A stretch of 64,000 nt of DNA, taken from assembly GCA_003131315.1 (NCBI GenBank), contig PKUV01000071.1, positions 1-64,000 of the forward strand. Direction: 5' to 3'. Under the pieces are notes generated by a model. It was given only the letters and a program-made list of their open reading frames with translations. It had not been told where the DNA came from and did not search any database. This document shows positions 16,710 through 26,145 of this stretch, in pieces (position 1 is the stretch's first letter; every line of letters begins with the position of its first letter). This DNA is from Acidobacteriaceae bacterium (GTDB taxonomy: Bacteria; Acidobacteriota; Terriglobia; Terriglobales; Acidobacteriaceae). A program made the translations under genes and the position numbers.

Positions 16710-18881
16710 CTACGACTGCAATCTCTCCCACTGCAGTACCTGTTCACGGAGCGTATTCGAACTGTTCGTCATACGATCCGTTTCCTCGTTCACCAGCGCA
16801 TAGCGAATCATCTCGGAGTTCGCCGAACGTACCAGGCGATGATGATCCTCGCGAAGATCGGGCAGGTCCCGGACAAACACCTTTTCTCCTCGCAGCGCCG
16901 CCGCCAGCAGCTCGAGAGTCCTTTCCACGTCGCGCGCGAAGTCTCGAAACTCCTCGCGCACTGGCTCGGCTCCAACTGGCACCGCTTCCAATGCCATGAT
17001 GGCGCGCACAAAACGATACGAGTTCGCGAGCATTGCCGTCAGCAGATCGATCTGCTCCGGGCGGGTACCTGGCTCCGCCCGCAGTCGGTCCGCGGAGGCC
17101 TCCATGTTCGATCGCGCCAGCCGCGCCGCCAGACGCACGCGATTCAACTCGGCCTCATTCCGCGAATTGCCTTGCAGGTGTGCTTCCGCCACAGCATGAA
17201 AGTACGCTCGATAGGCCTCCAGCATCTGCGCCAGCACCTGCCCAACCCGGGTCCGTTCCCACGTGGGCCACACCAGATACGCGGCCAGCGCAATGAGGCC
17301 GCCGAGGCATGTCATTTCTCCGCGTGCCAGGATGACTGCCTTGGGGGACACTCCGGTGAACGCAACCATCACCACGATGAGGGCGCTGACCGCGATCGTG
17401 AACACGCCATAATTTGCCGCTCCCGCCCATCGCAGCAGAAACACGAATATGCCGACCAGAACCACTTTCAGACCAATGCCCGGCGGAAAAAAGTGAAAGA
17501 GCCCAGTCGCCAACAGCAAGCCCAGGATCGTGCCGCCAATCCGCAGCAAACCGCGGCTGAAAGTCGCGGCGAACTCCTGCTTCAGCACCAGCACGATCGT
17601 CATCGCCAGCCAATAGGACCGACCGTTGTGGAGCTGATGAGCCACCACTTCTCCGATGGCCAGGCACAACGCCATGCGAATCGCATGGCGAAACGCCGAC
17701 GACTGCAATGTGAGATTCGCCCGCAATGTCGCCAGCTTCCCGGTAATTCTGCGCGGCCACGGCTGCAGCGCATCGCGGCTTGCCAACGCCTCAAATCCGG
17801 CAGGTGTGGTTTCGCTTACGCTACGAACGGCACTGCGGAGTTGACCGATGAGTGCGTCCATCTGGTAGCGGGCATCCCTGGTCATCGCCGAAAGAAAAGC
17901 TGAAGCTGGCTTCGTTTCCTCGTCGCGCAAACTCTCTGCCAACGTCTCCAGCTCCCGCAGCTTCTCCCGAACTCTGTCCGTCGCCTCGCCCATCGACAAC
18001 GACTGTCCGATCTTCGCCAACACATCGGCCGAGACATCCAGAAATTGTTGCACCATGTCCACTCTGGCCGATACCTCGGCGTCGCGCTCCATTCTCCTGC
18101 GCAATCGGCGCAAGGTTAAAAGGCTCAGCCGAATGCGTTCCGCCTGATTCAAGAGTGACCAATAGCGCCCTGCTTCCAGGCTGTTATCGTTCCCAAGCCC
18201 GGCCAGTGTTTCTCTCGCCACGGTGCTTTGTTCGCTTGCCGGCGGACCGCCTTCCGGGCCCGTCGGGACGATCGCCGCACGTGAAAGCTGGCTATACAAG
18301 TCAGCTAGGGCACGCCGTTCCGGCTGGTAACGGCGTACCGGCCAAAGCATCAGGGCCAATGCCGTTTGCAACAAGCCTCCGCCGAGAGCAAGCAGACCGG
18401 ATAGAAGCGCTCGTTCCGGCGTCAGCGGCTGCGCGGCGTAAATGATCAGCGTCACCAGACTGATAACGCCCAAACTCTCTGCCGTCAGGCCAATGCACAC
18501 CCCGAGTCCCGCGGCAAAAGCCCACAAGCTTGGCACGATCACGGCCAGGACGAGGCTTTGTCCCGCCAGGCCGCCTGCCACCACCGCGAGCGCGCACAGT
18601 AATGTTGCGGTAAGCATCCGTTTGGCGCGCTGTGCATAAGGGCCGTGCCCGTCCGAATATGAGACCTGCAGCGCTCCCGCGCTCACCGCCAGTCCGCCGA
18701 GCGGCATCCCCAGCGCGACGCCAATGGCCAGCGGAAGCGTCACTCCAATCGCATTTCTAAGCGCAACCCATGGCTGCATTCGTCCATGGTCAAAATGAAT
18801 GACCTTACGCCAGTACTGCCGCCACGCATTCCGCTGCGTCTCGTCCGCAACCCGGATCACCGTGGACTCCAACTCGCTCAA
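16710..18881 (-). CDS. FUSC-family inner-membrane exporter (aromatic-acid type)
   Basis: A 723-residue protein with two membrane blocks (about residues 40-180 and 410-535) separated by a soluble helical region. This is the duplicated architecture of the fusaric-acid-resistance/YccS/AaeB superfamily. The C-terminal part (about 540-720) is cytosolic and helical. It would export small aromatic or amphipathic acids by proton exchange. The start is a TTG with GGGAG seven bases upstream. No membrane-fusion or outer-membrane partner is adjacent, so it may work alone. Confidence 0.85.
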   Translation of the reverse strand: MSELESTVIRVADETQRNAWRQYWRKVIHFDHGRMQPWVALRNAIGVTLPLAIGVALGMPLGGLAVSAGALQVSYSDGHGPYAQRAKRMLTATLLCALAVVAGGLAGQSLVLAVIVPSLWAFAAGLGVCIGLTAESLGVISLVTLIIYAAQPLTPERALLSGLLALGGGLLQTALALMLWPVRRYQPERRALADLYSQLSRAAIVPTGPEGGPPASEQSTVARETLAGLGNDNSLEAGRYWSLLNQAERIRLSLLTLRRLRRRMERDAEVSARVDMVQQFLDVSADVLAKIGQSLSMGEATDRVREKLRELETLAESLRDEETKPASAFLSAMTRDARYQMDALIGQLRSAVRSVSETTPAGFEALASRDALQPWPRRITGKLATLRANLTLQSSAFRHAIRMALCLAIGEVVAHQLHNGRSYWLAMTIVLVLKQEFAATFSRGLLRIGGTILGLLLATGLFHFFPPGIGLKVVLVGIFVFLLRWAGAANYGVFTIAVSALIVVMVAFTGVSPKAVILARGEMTCLGGLIALAAYLVWPTWERTRVGQVLAQMLEAYRAYFHAVAEAHLQGNSRNEAELNRVRLAARLARSNMEASADRLRAEPGTRPEQIDLLTAMLANSYRFVRAIMALEAVPVGAEPVREEFRDFARDVERTLELLAAALRGEKVFVRDLPDLREDHHRLVRSANSEMIRYALVNEETDRMTNSSNTLREQVLQWERLQS

Positions 18882-19553
18882 TTGTTACTCCCTCTCTCCA
18901 GGCGCCAGAATATGAAGAAATCAGTTTATCAACCGCGGAAACTTCGCCTCACCAAGTTCTCGCACTGCTCACAATGACAAGATCAGAAACGATTTGGTCA
19001 GTGCAGGATTGTGAGAGTGAGGGTCTTCCTTAATCCGTTTCGACTTGAGTACTTGAACTCGTTTGGCGTACCCCAACTTCAACTCTGGTTCGAACGGAGG
19101 GTATTGTGCTGGGAGCTCGACTGCCACTTTCTCTCCTCCTCGGACTTCTCATCAGCAGAGGCGTAGTGTTGCAATCCATGGAAAGGTAGGAAATCTTCTG
19201 GTTCCAGAGCGGCGGGCAGCGTCTCTTCCTGCTTTCTTTTCGTGTCTTGGGCTACAAGCTGCTTCAAATCCAGCAAATAATCCCGCCAGATCGATCAAGC
19301 TCAGTTCGCGCAAAACCGGATCAATCTGGGATTCCGTATCGAAGGTGAACCAAGGAGCATCTCGTTGGCGTACTGCCGAAAGCATCATCCGTCGTTAAGT
19401 CTGCGGACGGAAGGCAGAGCGTAAGAACCGAGGCCATCCCAGAATCTGTGAGAAGAACTGTCTCCAGAGGCGTTTCAGTTCACTTTGTGTTGGTCGTATT
19501 CCGGCAAGTCTTCTGAGACGGCAAGGACGCATGTCTGGCCGTCGAATAGGGGA
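18882..19553. other. Stretch with no supported gene
   Basis: Only short open frames occur here (for example 19079-19276 on the minus strand). They lack ribosome sites and family resemblance. No RNA gene, repeat or insertion sequence was seen. Confidence 0.4.
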
Positions 19554-19955
19554 TTAGCAAAGCTTCCTGCGAGCGGCCGAGCTGGCCAGCCCATTGGCCT
19601 CAGCGTTGTTTTCTCGACGAACGTGGGAGATCGAGAAATCGAGCGACCGGGCCAATTTCCGGCAGATCCAGTTCAGGGAATAAAGCCGCGGGCTGCGGCA
19701 GCCGTACTCGCCCCTCATCTGCTTGACCATTACTTCGGAATCTGAGAACACGTGAAGTGCCTTGGCCTTGAGCCCCAAGGCACATTGCAGCGCCTCAAGC
19801 AGCGCAACGTACTCAGCGACATTATTGTCCTGGTGACCAATCCATTTGGCAATTCTGATGGTGCCGTCTGTGGAGCCGTCAATTACCACTCCAATACCAG
19901 ACGGGCCGGGATTCCCGAGAGAGCCGCCATCGACGTAGGCCACGAGATCTGACAT
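19554..19955 (-). CDS. Ribonuclease HI family protein
   Basis: A 133-residue RNase H fold. AYVDGGSLGNPGPSGIG holds the first Asp, EYVALLEALQ the Glu, and VFSDSEVMVKQM the second Asp. VRRENNAEANGLA near the C-terminus holds the final acidic residue. These four acidic positions are the catalytic set that cuts RNA in RNA-DNA hybrids. The open frame extends to 20201, but I place the start at 19955 because a good promoter lies just upstream. This class differs from classical rnhA and is common as a stand-alone enzyme. Confidence 0.85.
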   Translation of the reverse strand: MSDLVAYVDGGSLGNPGPSGIGVVIDGSTDGTIRIAKWIGHQDNNVAEYVALLEALQCALGLKAKALHVFSDSEVMVKQMRGEYGCRSPRLYSLNWICRKLARSLDFSISHVRRENNAEANGLASSAARRKLC

Positions 19956-19976
19956 TGCGTTGGTGAGTTGGTAAAA

Positions 19977-20005
19977 ACCATACGTGACCAATTTCCCAGC
20001 GTCAA
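19977..20005 (-). promoter_or_regulatory. Sigma-70-type promoter for the RNase HI gene
   Basis: On the minus strand TTGACG (20005-20000) and TATGGT (19982-19977) are separated by 17 bases. The -10 lies 21 bases before the ATG at 19955. This spacing supports the shorter start of the RNase HI gene. Confidence 0.5.
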
Positions 20006-20205
20006 GATGCTTATCTGGTTCCTCGACACACTCCTCAGTAGTTGCCCACGCCTTCGAGCACGTGTGGATGTTTCTGTGCAAAAATGGAAAGAATTTAATC
20101 TCCCATTCATTAAGCAACAACGATTCAACAGGTTGCGTTTTCGAGTTTTGATCCATCGCAGCAGGCCGATTGCACCGAAAACGGGCATTGACAATCTTCA
20201 AGCAA

Positions 20206-20753
20206 CTCTCTAAGTTGGCTTGCGTCGACGGCTGAAAGGGTTGGCTTAATTAAACTTTTGCCAGTCCGAAGTAGGCTGAGTGATCAGCTCGGAAGGGTAA
20301 CCCGACGGGCAGCCAGACCTGAAAAAACCGACGGCTCTGCGAGGAGTAGTTGGGGTTTGGGACCGCGAAAGCGGTGATCGCATCAAGGGCTGTGACGGCG
20401 CATGCCTCCACGCTGTTGGCTTCCTCGCAGGAGTTGATGGCTAGAGCATAACCAATGTCACAGCCTTTACCTTTTTCCAGCGCTCTCGTTGCCGCAAGAC
20501 TGGTTCCCCAGAAAAACATTCTTCCCCGCGCGCCTTTTTCAGCAGGAATTGTGAAGGACCATTTCAACAGGTGATCCGCCACGGGGGCGGCAATTGCCCG
20601 GCTCGTTCTTCGAGAGCCGTGAAACGGCCGAAGTTGTCGTGCGCTTGAAGGCCATTCCACACTTCAAGCGGGGATTTGACAGCGCCGTCCATGAGCCTTT
20701 GACCGGTTTGCACGAGAAGTTTTTAGCGGGCCGCTTTGTACAATATAGGAGAC
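20206..20753. other. Stretch with no well-supported gene
   Basis: A 136-codon minus-strand frame (20250-20660) exists but has no family resemblance or ribosome site. The last 20 bases hold the AGGAG of the gene at 20754. Confidence 0.35.
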
Positions 20754-21020
20754 ATGGCGGTCAGGATTGAGATGCAGAATACGGGCGATCCCCGAGCTCG
20801 CGGGGAGATTGTAGCTGTCATTGAACACGTGCTGAGTGACAAGCCCGGAGAGTGGCGGGTGTCAATTGTCGGGTCTCACGCAAATGACAACTGGGAAATG
20901 AAAGTGGAAGGACCAGAGGGCTTCGAGCGCTCGTACACTTTGGTTGGCGGCGCCGGGGAGTACCAGCCCGTGGCGATAGGGAAGTTGCTCGTTAAGCTGC
21001 TGCCGGCGAGCAGGTCATGA
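20754..21020 (+). CDS. Small hypothetical protein
   Basis: An 88-residue protein with AGGAG six bases before the ATG at 20754. It has alternating strands and helices. Residues 25-60 (VLSDKPGEWRVSIVGSH, then NWEMKVEGPEGF) read as a small beta-rich fold. No signal peptide or metal motif. I do not recognise the family. The codon pattern and the ribosome site support it being translated. Confidence 0.55.
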   Translation: MAVRIEMQNTGDPRARGEIVAVIEHVLSDKPGEWRVSIVGSHANDNWEMKVEGPEGFERSYTLVGGAGEYQPVAIGKLLVKLLPASRS

Positions 21021-21116
21021 TCTGCCATTCCGGTTTGCATCCTCTCCAAGCCCATGCTGACATCGGGACCCTGTCAGGAATAAGCTAAGTTCATTTCTCG
21101 AGAGCTGGAACCGGAA

Positions 21117-21341
21117 ATGCGGCAGATTCCGAATTCGAGTCGTCGTCTCGACGAGCACATTTCACGAGCGCTGAACAAGATCAGGAAACCGAGCACCGCG
21201 GAAGAAATCACCGAGTTGCTCAATCGTGACCTGGAGCCCGAAGACCGGCCCTTCCAGACAAAAGAAGTCGCAGAGCGGTTGCGGAACACCGGGGACACAG
21301 CGTTGACACTCTATTGGTCAAGAACTCGTCCCCGCAGGTAG
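21117..21341 (+). CDS. Small hypothetical protein, winged-helix-like
   Basis: A 74-residue charged protein. Residues 15-60 (SRALNKIRKPSTAEEITELL, then TKEVAERLRNTGD) resemble a compact winged helix with a recognition helix, so a small regulator is possible. The ribosome site is a weak GGAA. No neighbour clarifies its role. Confidence 0.45.
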   Translation: MRQIPNSSRRLDEHISRALNKIRKPSTAEEITELLNRDLEPEDRPFQTKEVAERLRNTGDTALTLYWSRTRPRR

Positions 21342-21488
21342 CCCTTCGGGGGTGTCACGGGTCTGATAGTCGAAGTTGCCGCCCTGGTTGCCATTGTAAG
21401 CGGCGGCCGAGGCAGCTGCCCAAACCTTGCTAGGGATCGCCACACGAAGAGTCGAGAAGCGCAGGGTCTCCCTGGCCGTTGTCATCTT

Positions 21489-21731
21489 TCATTTGTTTCG
21501 TCTGGCCGCCTTCCATTTCGCCCACCGTGCACGCTGGGCAGCAGCGATTCGTTTGCGGGCAGCCGCTGACATGGTCCGTTTCCTGGCTATCGTCTGAACG
21601 CGCCGGAGCCTTGGGTTGAGACTCCCGAGACTGCCCAGAATCTTCAAAGCCTCGTCCAACCGCCCCACTTCTCTCCGCGCCCGCTCTCTTTCCTTCTTCA
21701 ACTGCCGGACTGCTGTAATCAGGTTTAGCAT
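21489..21731 (-). CDS. Small basic protein of the 'ARWAK' family
   Basis: An 80-residue protein. Residues 1-40 form an Arg/Glu-rich coiled coil (AVRQLKKERERARREVGRL). The tail has KRTMSAAARKRIAAAQRA followed by RWAKWKA, the motif seen twice in the protein at 11237. GAGGGGGA precedes the ATG at 21731, which is preferred over longer starts up to 21881. It is divergent from HNH copy 2 and shares its upstream region. Function unknown; nucleic-acid binding is plausible. Confidence 0.65.
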   Translation of the reverse strand: MLNLITAVRQLKKERERARREVGRLDEALKILGSLGSLNPRLRRVQTIARKRTMSAAARKRIAAAQRARWAKWKAARRNK

Positions 21732-21845
21732 GATCCCCCTCGGGCAGGAATTGTACCAGCGCGTCAGAAGTTGAGGCATCCTCCGACCCAATTTTCCCAC
21801 TCGCCCACAGCAGATTTCAACACCGGACCCCACCGGAGGACTCCT

Positions 21846-22214
21846 ATGAAACTCCGTCGCAATGAATACTGTCCCATCCACAGATCAGTCCGCTGCTGCG
21901 GTCGTGAACCAACGCATTATGCGCGCACATTACAGCCAGGGGTTCGGCGCATTGATGATCCGCATCATCCGAGGGGGTATCGGGAACTCAGGTCCCCCGC
22001 TGAGATGCGGAAGCTTCTGAAGCGGAAAGTCAGCGAACAGAACGGAATATGCGCAATCTGTCACGAAGAGTTTACGGACTACACCGACGTCGTACCGGAC
22101 CACCGGGATCCGAAGGGGATGGGCGGCGCCTGGAGGGATGATCATCCAGATAACATCCAGGCAACACACTGCTGGTGTAACGGCGAGAAGGGATCGACCA
22201 GAGTTGACGATTGA
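21846..22214 (+). CDS. HNH endonuclease domain protein (copy 2)
   Basis: A 122-residue protein differing from the copy at 16315 at roughly a dozen residues, mostly in the last 45. The first 240 bases are almost identical to copy 1, including the upstream ACCGGAGGA. CAICHEEF, VVPDHRDP and HPDNIQATHCWCN keep the HNH metal core. The clustering of differences at the 3' end suggests either recent duplication with local divergence or gene conversion. Confidence 0.85.
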   Translation: MKLRRNEYCPIHRSVRCCGREPTHYARTLQPGVRRIDDPHHPRGYRELRSPAEMRKLLKRKVSEQNGICAICHEEFTDYTDVVPDHRDPKGMGGAWRDDHPDNIQATHCWCNGEKGSTRVDD

Positions 22215-22312
22215 GCGTTGCGCTCCAACGGCGTCGGGGACGGACCGGCAAACGAGTTTCCTATTTCGCTCGGTTGCGGCTGTTCTTCCAGCTAGCTCCG
22301 GGCACCGATCAA

Positions 22313-23461
22313 TCAATTGTTGCACTGCGGAACTGACCTGAGGGCTCCTCGCCCAGCGCTGAAGGAACTGACCTCGATCCAGTCCACCACGCCGCCACAG
22401 AAAAGTGTAGATGCGACGTCGCCGATCGCCAGACTGGTGGTAACTCCAAAACCACCGAGACCCGAAACGTGGAACAGGCCGTCGATGTCTGGATCCCATC
22501 CGATAATGGGTAGCCGGTCCGGCGCGAAGGTTCGGAGGCACGCCCAGCTACGACGTAGGGTAATGTTCGCCAGTCCGGGAGCGTACTTCAAAAGCTTATC
22601 GACCAGGAGATCCTCGGCCTCGGGATCAACCTCAGGTATGTCGGGCGGATGCTCGGTCTCATCGCAGGGACAGAGAAGCAGGCCCTCTCCTTCGGGCCGC
22701 ACGTAATATCCGACGTCCAGATCCCATACCAGCGGAGCATCACGGGGAAAAAGTCCGGCGTCGCCGCAGACGAACAGGTGTCGACGAAGGCGTTTTAGCG
22801 GGAGCGGAGCGGATTCGCGGCCAACACACCCCGCCCACGCGCCTGCGGCGTCGACGACGATGCGAGCACTGACTTCGCCACGTGGCGTTCGGACACCACG
22901 CACCACTGATCCGTCAACGATCAAGGATTCACAGGCGCAGTCGGTGATGATCTCAAAGCCGGCCCGCCTGGCCTCCGCCAGCAGATCACTCAGCAGGGCA
23001 TGGATATCAACGATTCCGTCGGTGGGGCAGAAGAGGGCGTAGTCAAACTCAAACCTGTTCAGAAAGGGGAAGCGTTGCCGGGCTTTGACAGCAGATAGCA
23101 GTTCGGCCGGCACGCATTGTTCGTGCAGTTGCGCACACCATTCGGCGGCTGGGTGTGGCTCTCCGTGAGTCAAGTATAGGCCTCCGCTCTGGCGGAGGAC
23201 CGGAGATCCGGCAACAGTCTTGGCACGGAGTCGCTGAACGCCTTCAATGGCGAGCTTCCGAAGGACAGGATCTGCCTCCAGTTGGCGTGCCATCGCTGCG
23301 TTGCGCCCGGAGGCGTGGCTTCCGGGCAGCAGTTCCCGTTCGAGAATCAAGCCGCTCGCGACACCAGCCCGCGTCAGCGCAGCGGCAACTGAGGCGCCCG
23401 CAAAACCGGCGCCAATTACGACCACGTCAACTTCAGATGGAAGACGGCCAAGGACTGCCAC
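22313..23461 (-). CDS. FAD-dependent oxidoreductase (DAO family)
   Basis: A 382-residue flavoprotein. VVVIGAGFAGASVAAAL (residues 13-29) is the Rossmann dinucleotide-binding start. The mid region (VRGVRTPRGE) and the C-terminal LPIIGWDPDIDGLFHVSGLG match the D-amino-acid oxidase/glycine oxidase superfamily. It should oxidise an amine such as a D-amino acid or sarcosine-like substrate. The start is a GTG and the exact substrate is unknown. It is convergent with HNH copy 2. Confidence 0.85.
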   Translation of the reverse strand: MAVLGRLPSEVDVVVIGAGFAGASVAAALTRAGVASGLILERELLPGSHASGRNAAMARQLEADPVLRKLAIEGVQRLRAKTVAGSPVLRQSGGLYLTHGEPHPAAEWCAQLHEQCVPAELLSAVKARQRFPFLNRFEFDYALFCPTDGIVDIHALLSDLLAEARRAGFEIITDCACESLIVDGSVVRGVRTPRGEVSARIVVDAAGAWAGCVGRESAPLPLKRLRRHLFVCGDAGLFPRDAPLVWDLDVGYYVRPEGEGLLLCPCDETEHPPDIPEVDPEAEDLLVDKLLKYAPGLANITLRRSWACLRTFAPDRLPIIGWDPDIDGLFHVSGLGGFGVTTSLAIGDVASTLFCGGVVDWIEVSSFSAGRGALRSVPQCNN

Positions 23462-23883
23462 AACATCAGTATATTCGGAGGGCGCACGGGCCGACCCAGG
23501 ATAGCGTTGCCCGCTGTGAGGGAGGCACGTCGTGAATCATGACATGCAGCAGTTTTGTTGGTTGCGGAGAAGGGGGTGAGCCGGGGAGCGACTGACGGCC
23601 GATCAGTCTTCTTCTACTCGAATTGTTTGCCACTCCAACTCGCTGTCGATTCGCAGTGTGCTGAAGGTGTGCCTATCTCTGGCGAGGAATCCTGCAAGTC
23701 AGCGTATGCTAATGTTCGAGCATCGGATCCGGGACGTGCCTGCCCTTTCCCGATTCCGAACGGCCCAGCGCCAGAAGAAACTTCGGATCGCCCAGATGGC
23801 ACAATACGAGAAACGCACGTGGATAGCTGTATCGGTGAAAAGCATCTGTTATCCGCCTTTCGGAAAAAATCAGGGACATAGAA
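23462..23883. other. Upstream region of the SIR2 operon, no supported gene
   Basis: Open frames on both strands in this 420-base stretch lack family resemblance and convincing ribosome sites. It separates the divergent FAD oxidoreductase from the SIR2 gene and probably holds both promoters, although I could not pick one with confidence. Confidence 0.35.
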
Positions 23884-25554
23884 GTGCCATCCACTTTCGC
23901 TGACCAACTCGATGCGGCAGATCAAGTATTAGAGGGTGCAGGCCACCTTGCCCTATGCTTAGGGTCGGGCATCTCGCGACGGAAGCTCCCACTATTGGCA
24001 GAATTGATAGCAGCCGCCTTTTGCCACCTCCCCGCTACTGCGGCTGCCCGTGCAGTGTTTGAAGGTTTCAGCCAACAGCACGTCTTCCACTTACGGCTGC
24101 AAGAAAAAGGGATGGCAGTCAGCAATCCATGCACACTCGACGAGTTTTGCGGTCTTGATGAACAAGTCCAGACTGAGCTCTGCCAAACCCTTGTGCAGAC
24201 GTATGGAGACGTCTTTCGAGAATTACAGGTTGTCTATGGGTCAAAGCAGGGCATGCTCGGAGCCGTCGATTTCGGACGCTTCAAGAATGCTGACCCGGAC
24301 GTCTCGCATTTTTTCATAGCGTTTTTACTGATCGAGGGCAGAATTTCGAGAGTCTTGACAACGAATTGGGACATGCTGATTGAAAAGGCATTGGCCATCA
24401 GTACATCAAAACCGGCGGAGCAAACGCTGAGCGTTGCGCTGGACCAGCCCTCATGGTTGGATCGCCTTAACGGCCCCCAAGTGATCTTAGCTAAAGTCCA
24501 TGGTTGTGCGACTCAATTTCCGCTTAGCTGCGAACACATCGTCATCACAACAGGGGATCTGCAGGCCGCTGCAGCCGGAGGCTGGCGTCAGGATGCCGTC
24601 CGCGATTTTCTGAGCGGACGCGTATTGTTTTGCGGGTATTCAGGTTCAGATTACACTTTGATGGTTCCGGCAAAAGTGATAGAAGAGCTACGGCAATCGC
24701 ACGCGCTACCCGCTGCTCAATATTTCGTCGCCGAAGACAAGGACCTCTCTGCTGGTGCACGACAGCTCAATGGCGATCAACCAAATCGGCATTTGCGAAT
24801 GTATGCGAACGACATGTTCTCATCGCTATATTTTGCGTTTTTGCGAAAGCGGTTCAAGCAAGCAATTGAGACTGCAGAACAACAGACACAACCTGAAAGA
24901 GCATTCCCGAAGTGGAACGATACGGCATGGAACGATGCGCTCGGAAGACTCAGAACGTTAATGGATGTTGAACTTCCAACTATGCTGGACTCAATCATTG
25001 GAGTCCCTGGCTCGCGTGGTTATGACGATTTCGTCGCTGGTATTCCGGTTCGGCTCTCAGAACTGCGAGAAATGTTTCTGGAAGGGCGTGTGCAGCATCC
25101 AAAGTTGTATCAGCCTTTTCGATTCGACCCCATTAAAGATGTCGTCCTTCTCACCGTTTTGGCTGCACTAGTCGAATTAGGGGCTGCTTCAGGATTCTCC
25201 TTATCGATGAACGGCGACGTTGCGGGGGTGACGATAACCGAGAGCACCGGAGTGGTCCGAACAATTTGTCTCGTTTACGGTACGTACGCTCCTGCCGTGG
25301 TTCCAATGGTGAATGCCTATCTCAGCGACGTCGAGGCCACCATAGGCACTCTTCCAACCTTCGAGGTCCTTATAGTCCCCTGCTCTCAATACAAGATTGG
25401 CAGTTTTCCCGATTTTGCCCCGGATCCTGTGTTGTCTAAGCCCCTTCCGGGTGTCCCTGCAGCAAAACGAACCTTTGTGGATCCTGACGTACTCTTTGAT
25501 TCTGTGGATTTCGGCGATCTCATGTCGAAGTTGCGGGCAGAGTTGGGGGTCTGA
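23884..25554 (+). CDS. SIR2-like NADase effector (LmuA-like)
   Basis: A 556-residue protein. The N-terminal SIR2-like domain (about residues 10-290) has LCLGSGIS (24-31), TTNWD (about 159-163), KVHG (about 204) and CGYSGSD (about 251), the NAD-binding pocket of defence-type sirtuins. The C-terminal 260 residues are unrecognised and may sense or bind the partners. Such effectors deplete NAD+ after phage detection. It is the first gene of a three-gene operon with a 196-residue protein and an SMC-like ATPase, the layout of SIR2-type Lamassu systems. The start is a GTG with AGGGA upstream. Confidence 0.8.
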   Translation: MPSTFADQLDAADQVLEGAGHLALCLGSGISRRKLPLLAELIAAAFCHLPATAAARAVFEGFSQQHVFHLRLQEKGMAVSNPCTLDEFCGLDEQVQTELCQTLVQTYGDVFRELQVVYGSKQGMLGAVDFGRFKNADPDVSHFFIAFLLIEGRISRVLTTNWDMLIEKALAISTSKPAEQTLSVALDQPSWLDRLNGPQVILAKVHGCATQFPLSCEHIVITTGDLQAAAAGGWRQDAVRDFLSGRVLFCGYSGSDYTLMVPAKVIEELRQSHALPAAQYFVAEDKDLSAGARQLNGDQPNRHLRMYANDMFSSLYFAFLRKRFKQAIETAEQQTQPERAFPKWNDTAWNDALGRLRTLMDVELPTMLDSIIGVPGSRGYDDFVAGIPVRLSELREMFLEGRVQHPKLYQPFRFDPIKDVVLLTVLAALVELGAASGFSLSMNGDVAGVTITESTGVVRTICLVYGTYAPAVVPMVNAYLSDVEATIGTLPTFEVLIVPCSQYKIGSFPDFAPDPVLSKPLPGVPAAKRTFVDPDVLFDSVDFGDLMSKLRAELGV

Positions 25555-26145
25555 ATGGAAAGTCAGAGACGATCAGTTTCTGAAATTGTCGGTTTTCTTC
25601 GAAGCCGGTGCGCGTTGCGTGATCTCAAACTCGATCGACAGCTCTTTAAAGTCGAGTTTGACGCCATATTGATTGGCTCGGATCCACTCACTGTTGTAGC
25701 TGTCGAACGCAAGACAGTAGCCTCGGAGAGAAGCCTGCGACAGAGTATCCGAAAGGCCCAGAGCTTCGTTTGGTCAGCGTACACGAACAACAAACTAGCC
25801 CTTCTAAACTTGGTCGTACTCGTCCCGGATAAACTCTCCCCGGAACTTCTGCACTCTGTCGAGAAGGAGCTCAGTGGCACCGCGCGAGTGTTTGTGATCG
25901 CGGAAACCATGCCGATCGACGAAGTAGAAAAACGTTTGTCGTTGTTGGCCAATCCGCACTTCGCTCAGAGCAGCGCACAGGGCGCAATCACAGGCGACCT
26001 TGAGACAATGCTCGTAGGCTGCGATGCTGAAGCACTCGAAGGACTAACTAAGGGTTCGAGTTCAGCCGAAGAGCTAACGACAAAGCTCTTGGATGCTTTG
26101 CAAACCCTTGTTGCGGAGGTCGATCGTGCGATTGACGAAGCTTAA
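25555..26145 (+). CDS. Middle protein of the SIR2-SMC operon (LmuC-like)
   Basis: A 196-residue protein that starts immediately after the SIR2 stop, with GGGGG inside that gene as ribosome site. Residues 30-60 (VEFDAILIGSDPLTVVAVERK) carry an Asp followed by Glu-x-Lys in strand-like context, reminiscent of a PD-(D/E)xK nuclease fold. The C-terminal 60 residues are helical. In Lamassu systems the small LmuC subunit bridges effector and ATPase; assignment here is by position, not by motif. Its end overlaps the ATPase gene by 20 bases. Confidence 0.65.
   Translation: MESQRRSVSEIVGFLRSRCALRDLKLDRQLFKVEFDAILIGSDPLTVVAVERKTVASERSLRQSIRKAQSFVWSAYTNNKLALLNLVVLVPDKLSPELLHSVEKELSGTARVFVIAETMPIDEVEKRLSLLANPHFAQSSAQGAITGDLETMLVGCDAEALEGLTKGSSSAEELTTKLLDALQTLVAEVDRAIDEA

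Noticed and set aside
20250-20660. 136-codon minus-strand frame
   Set aside because: No ribosome site, no recognisable fold pattern, composition like an incidental frame.
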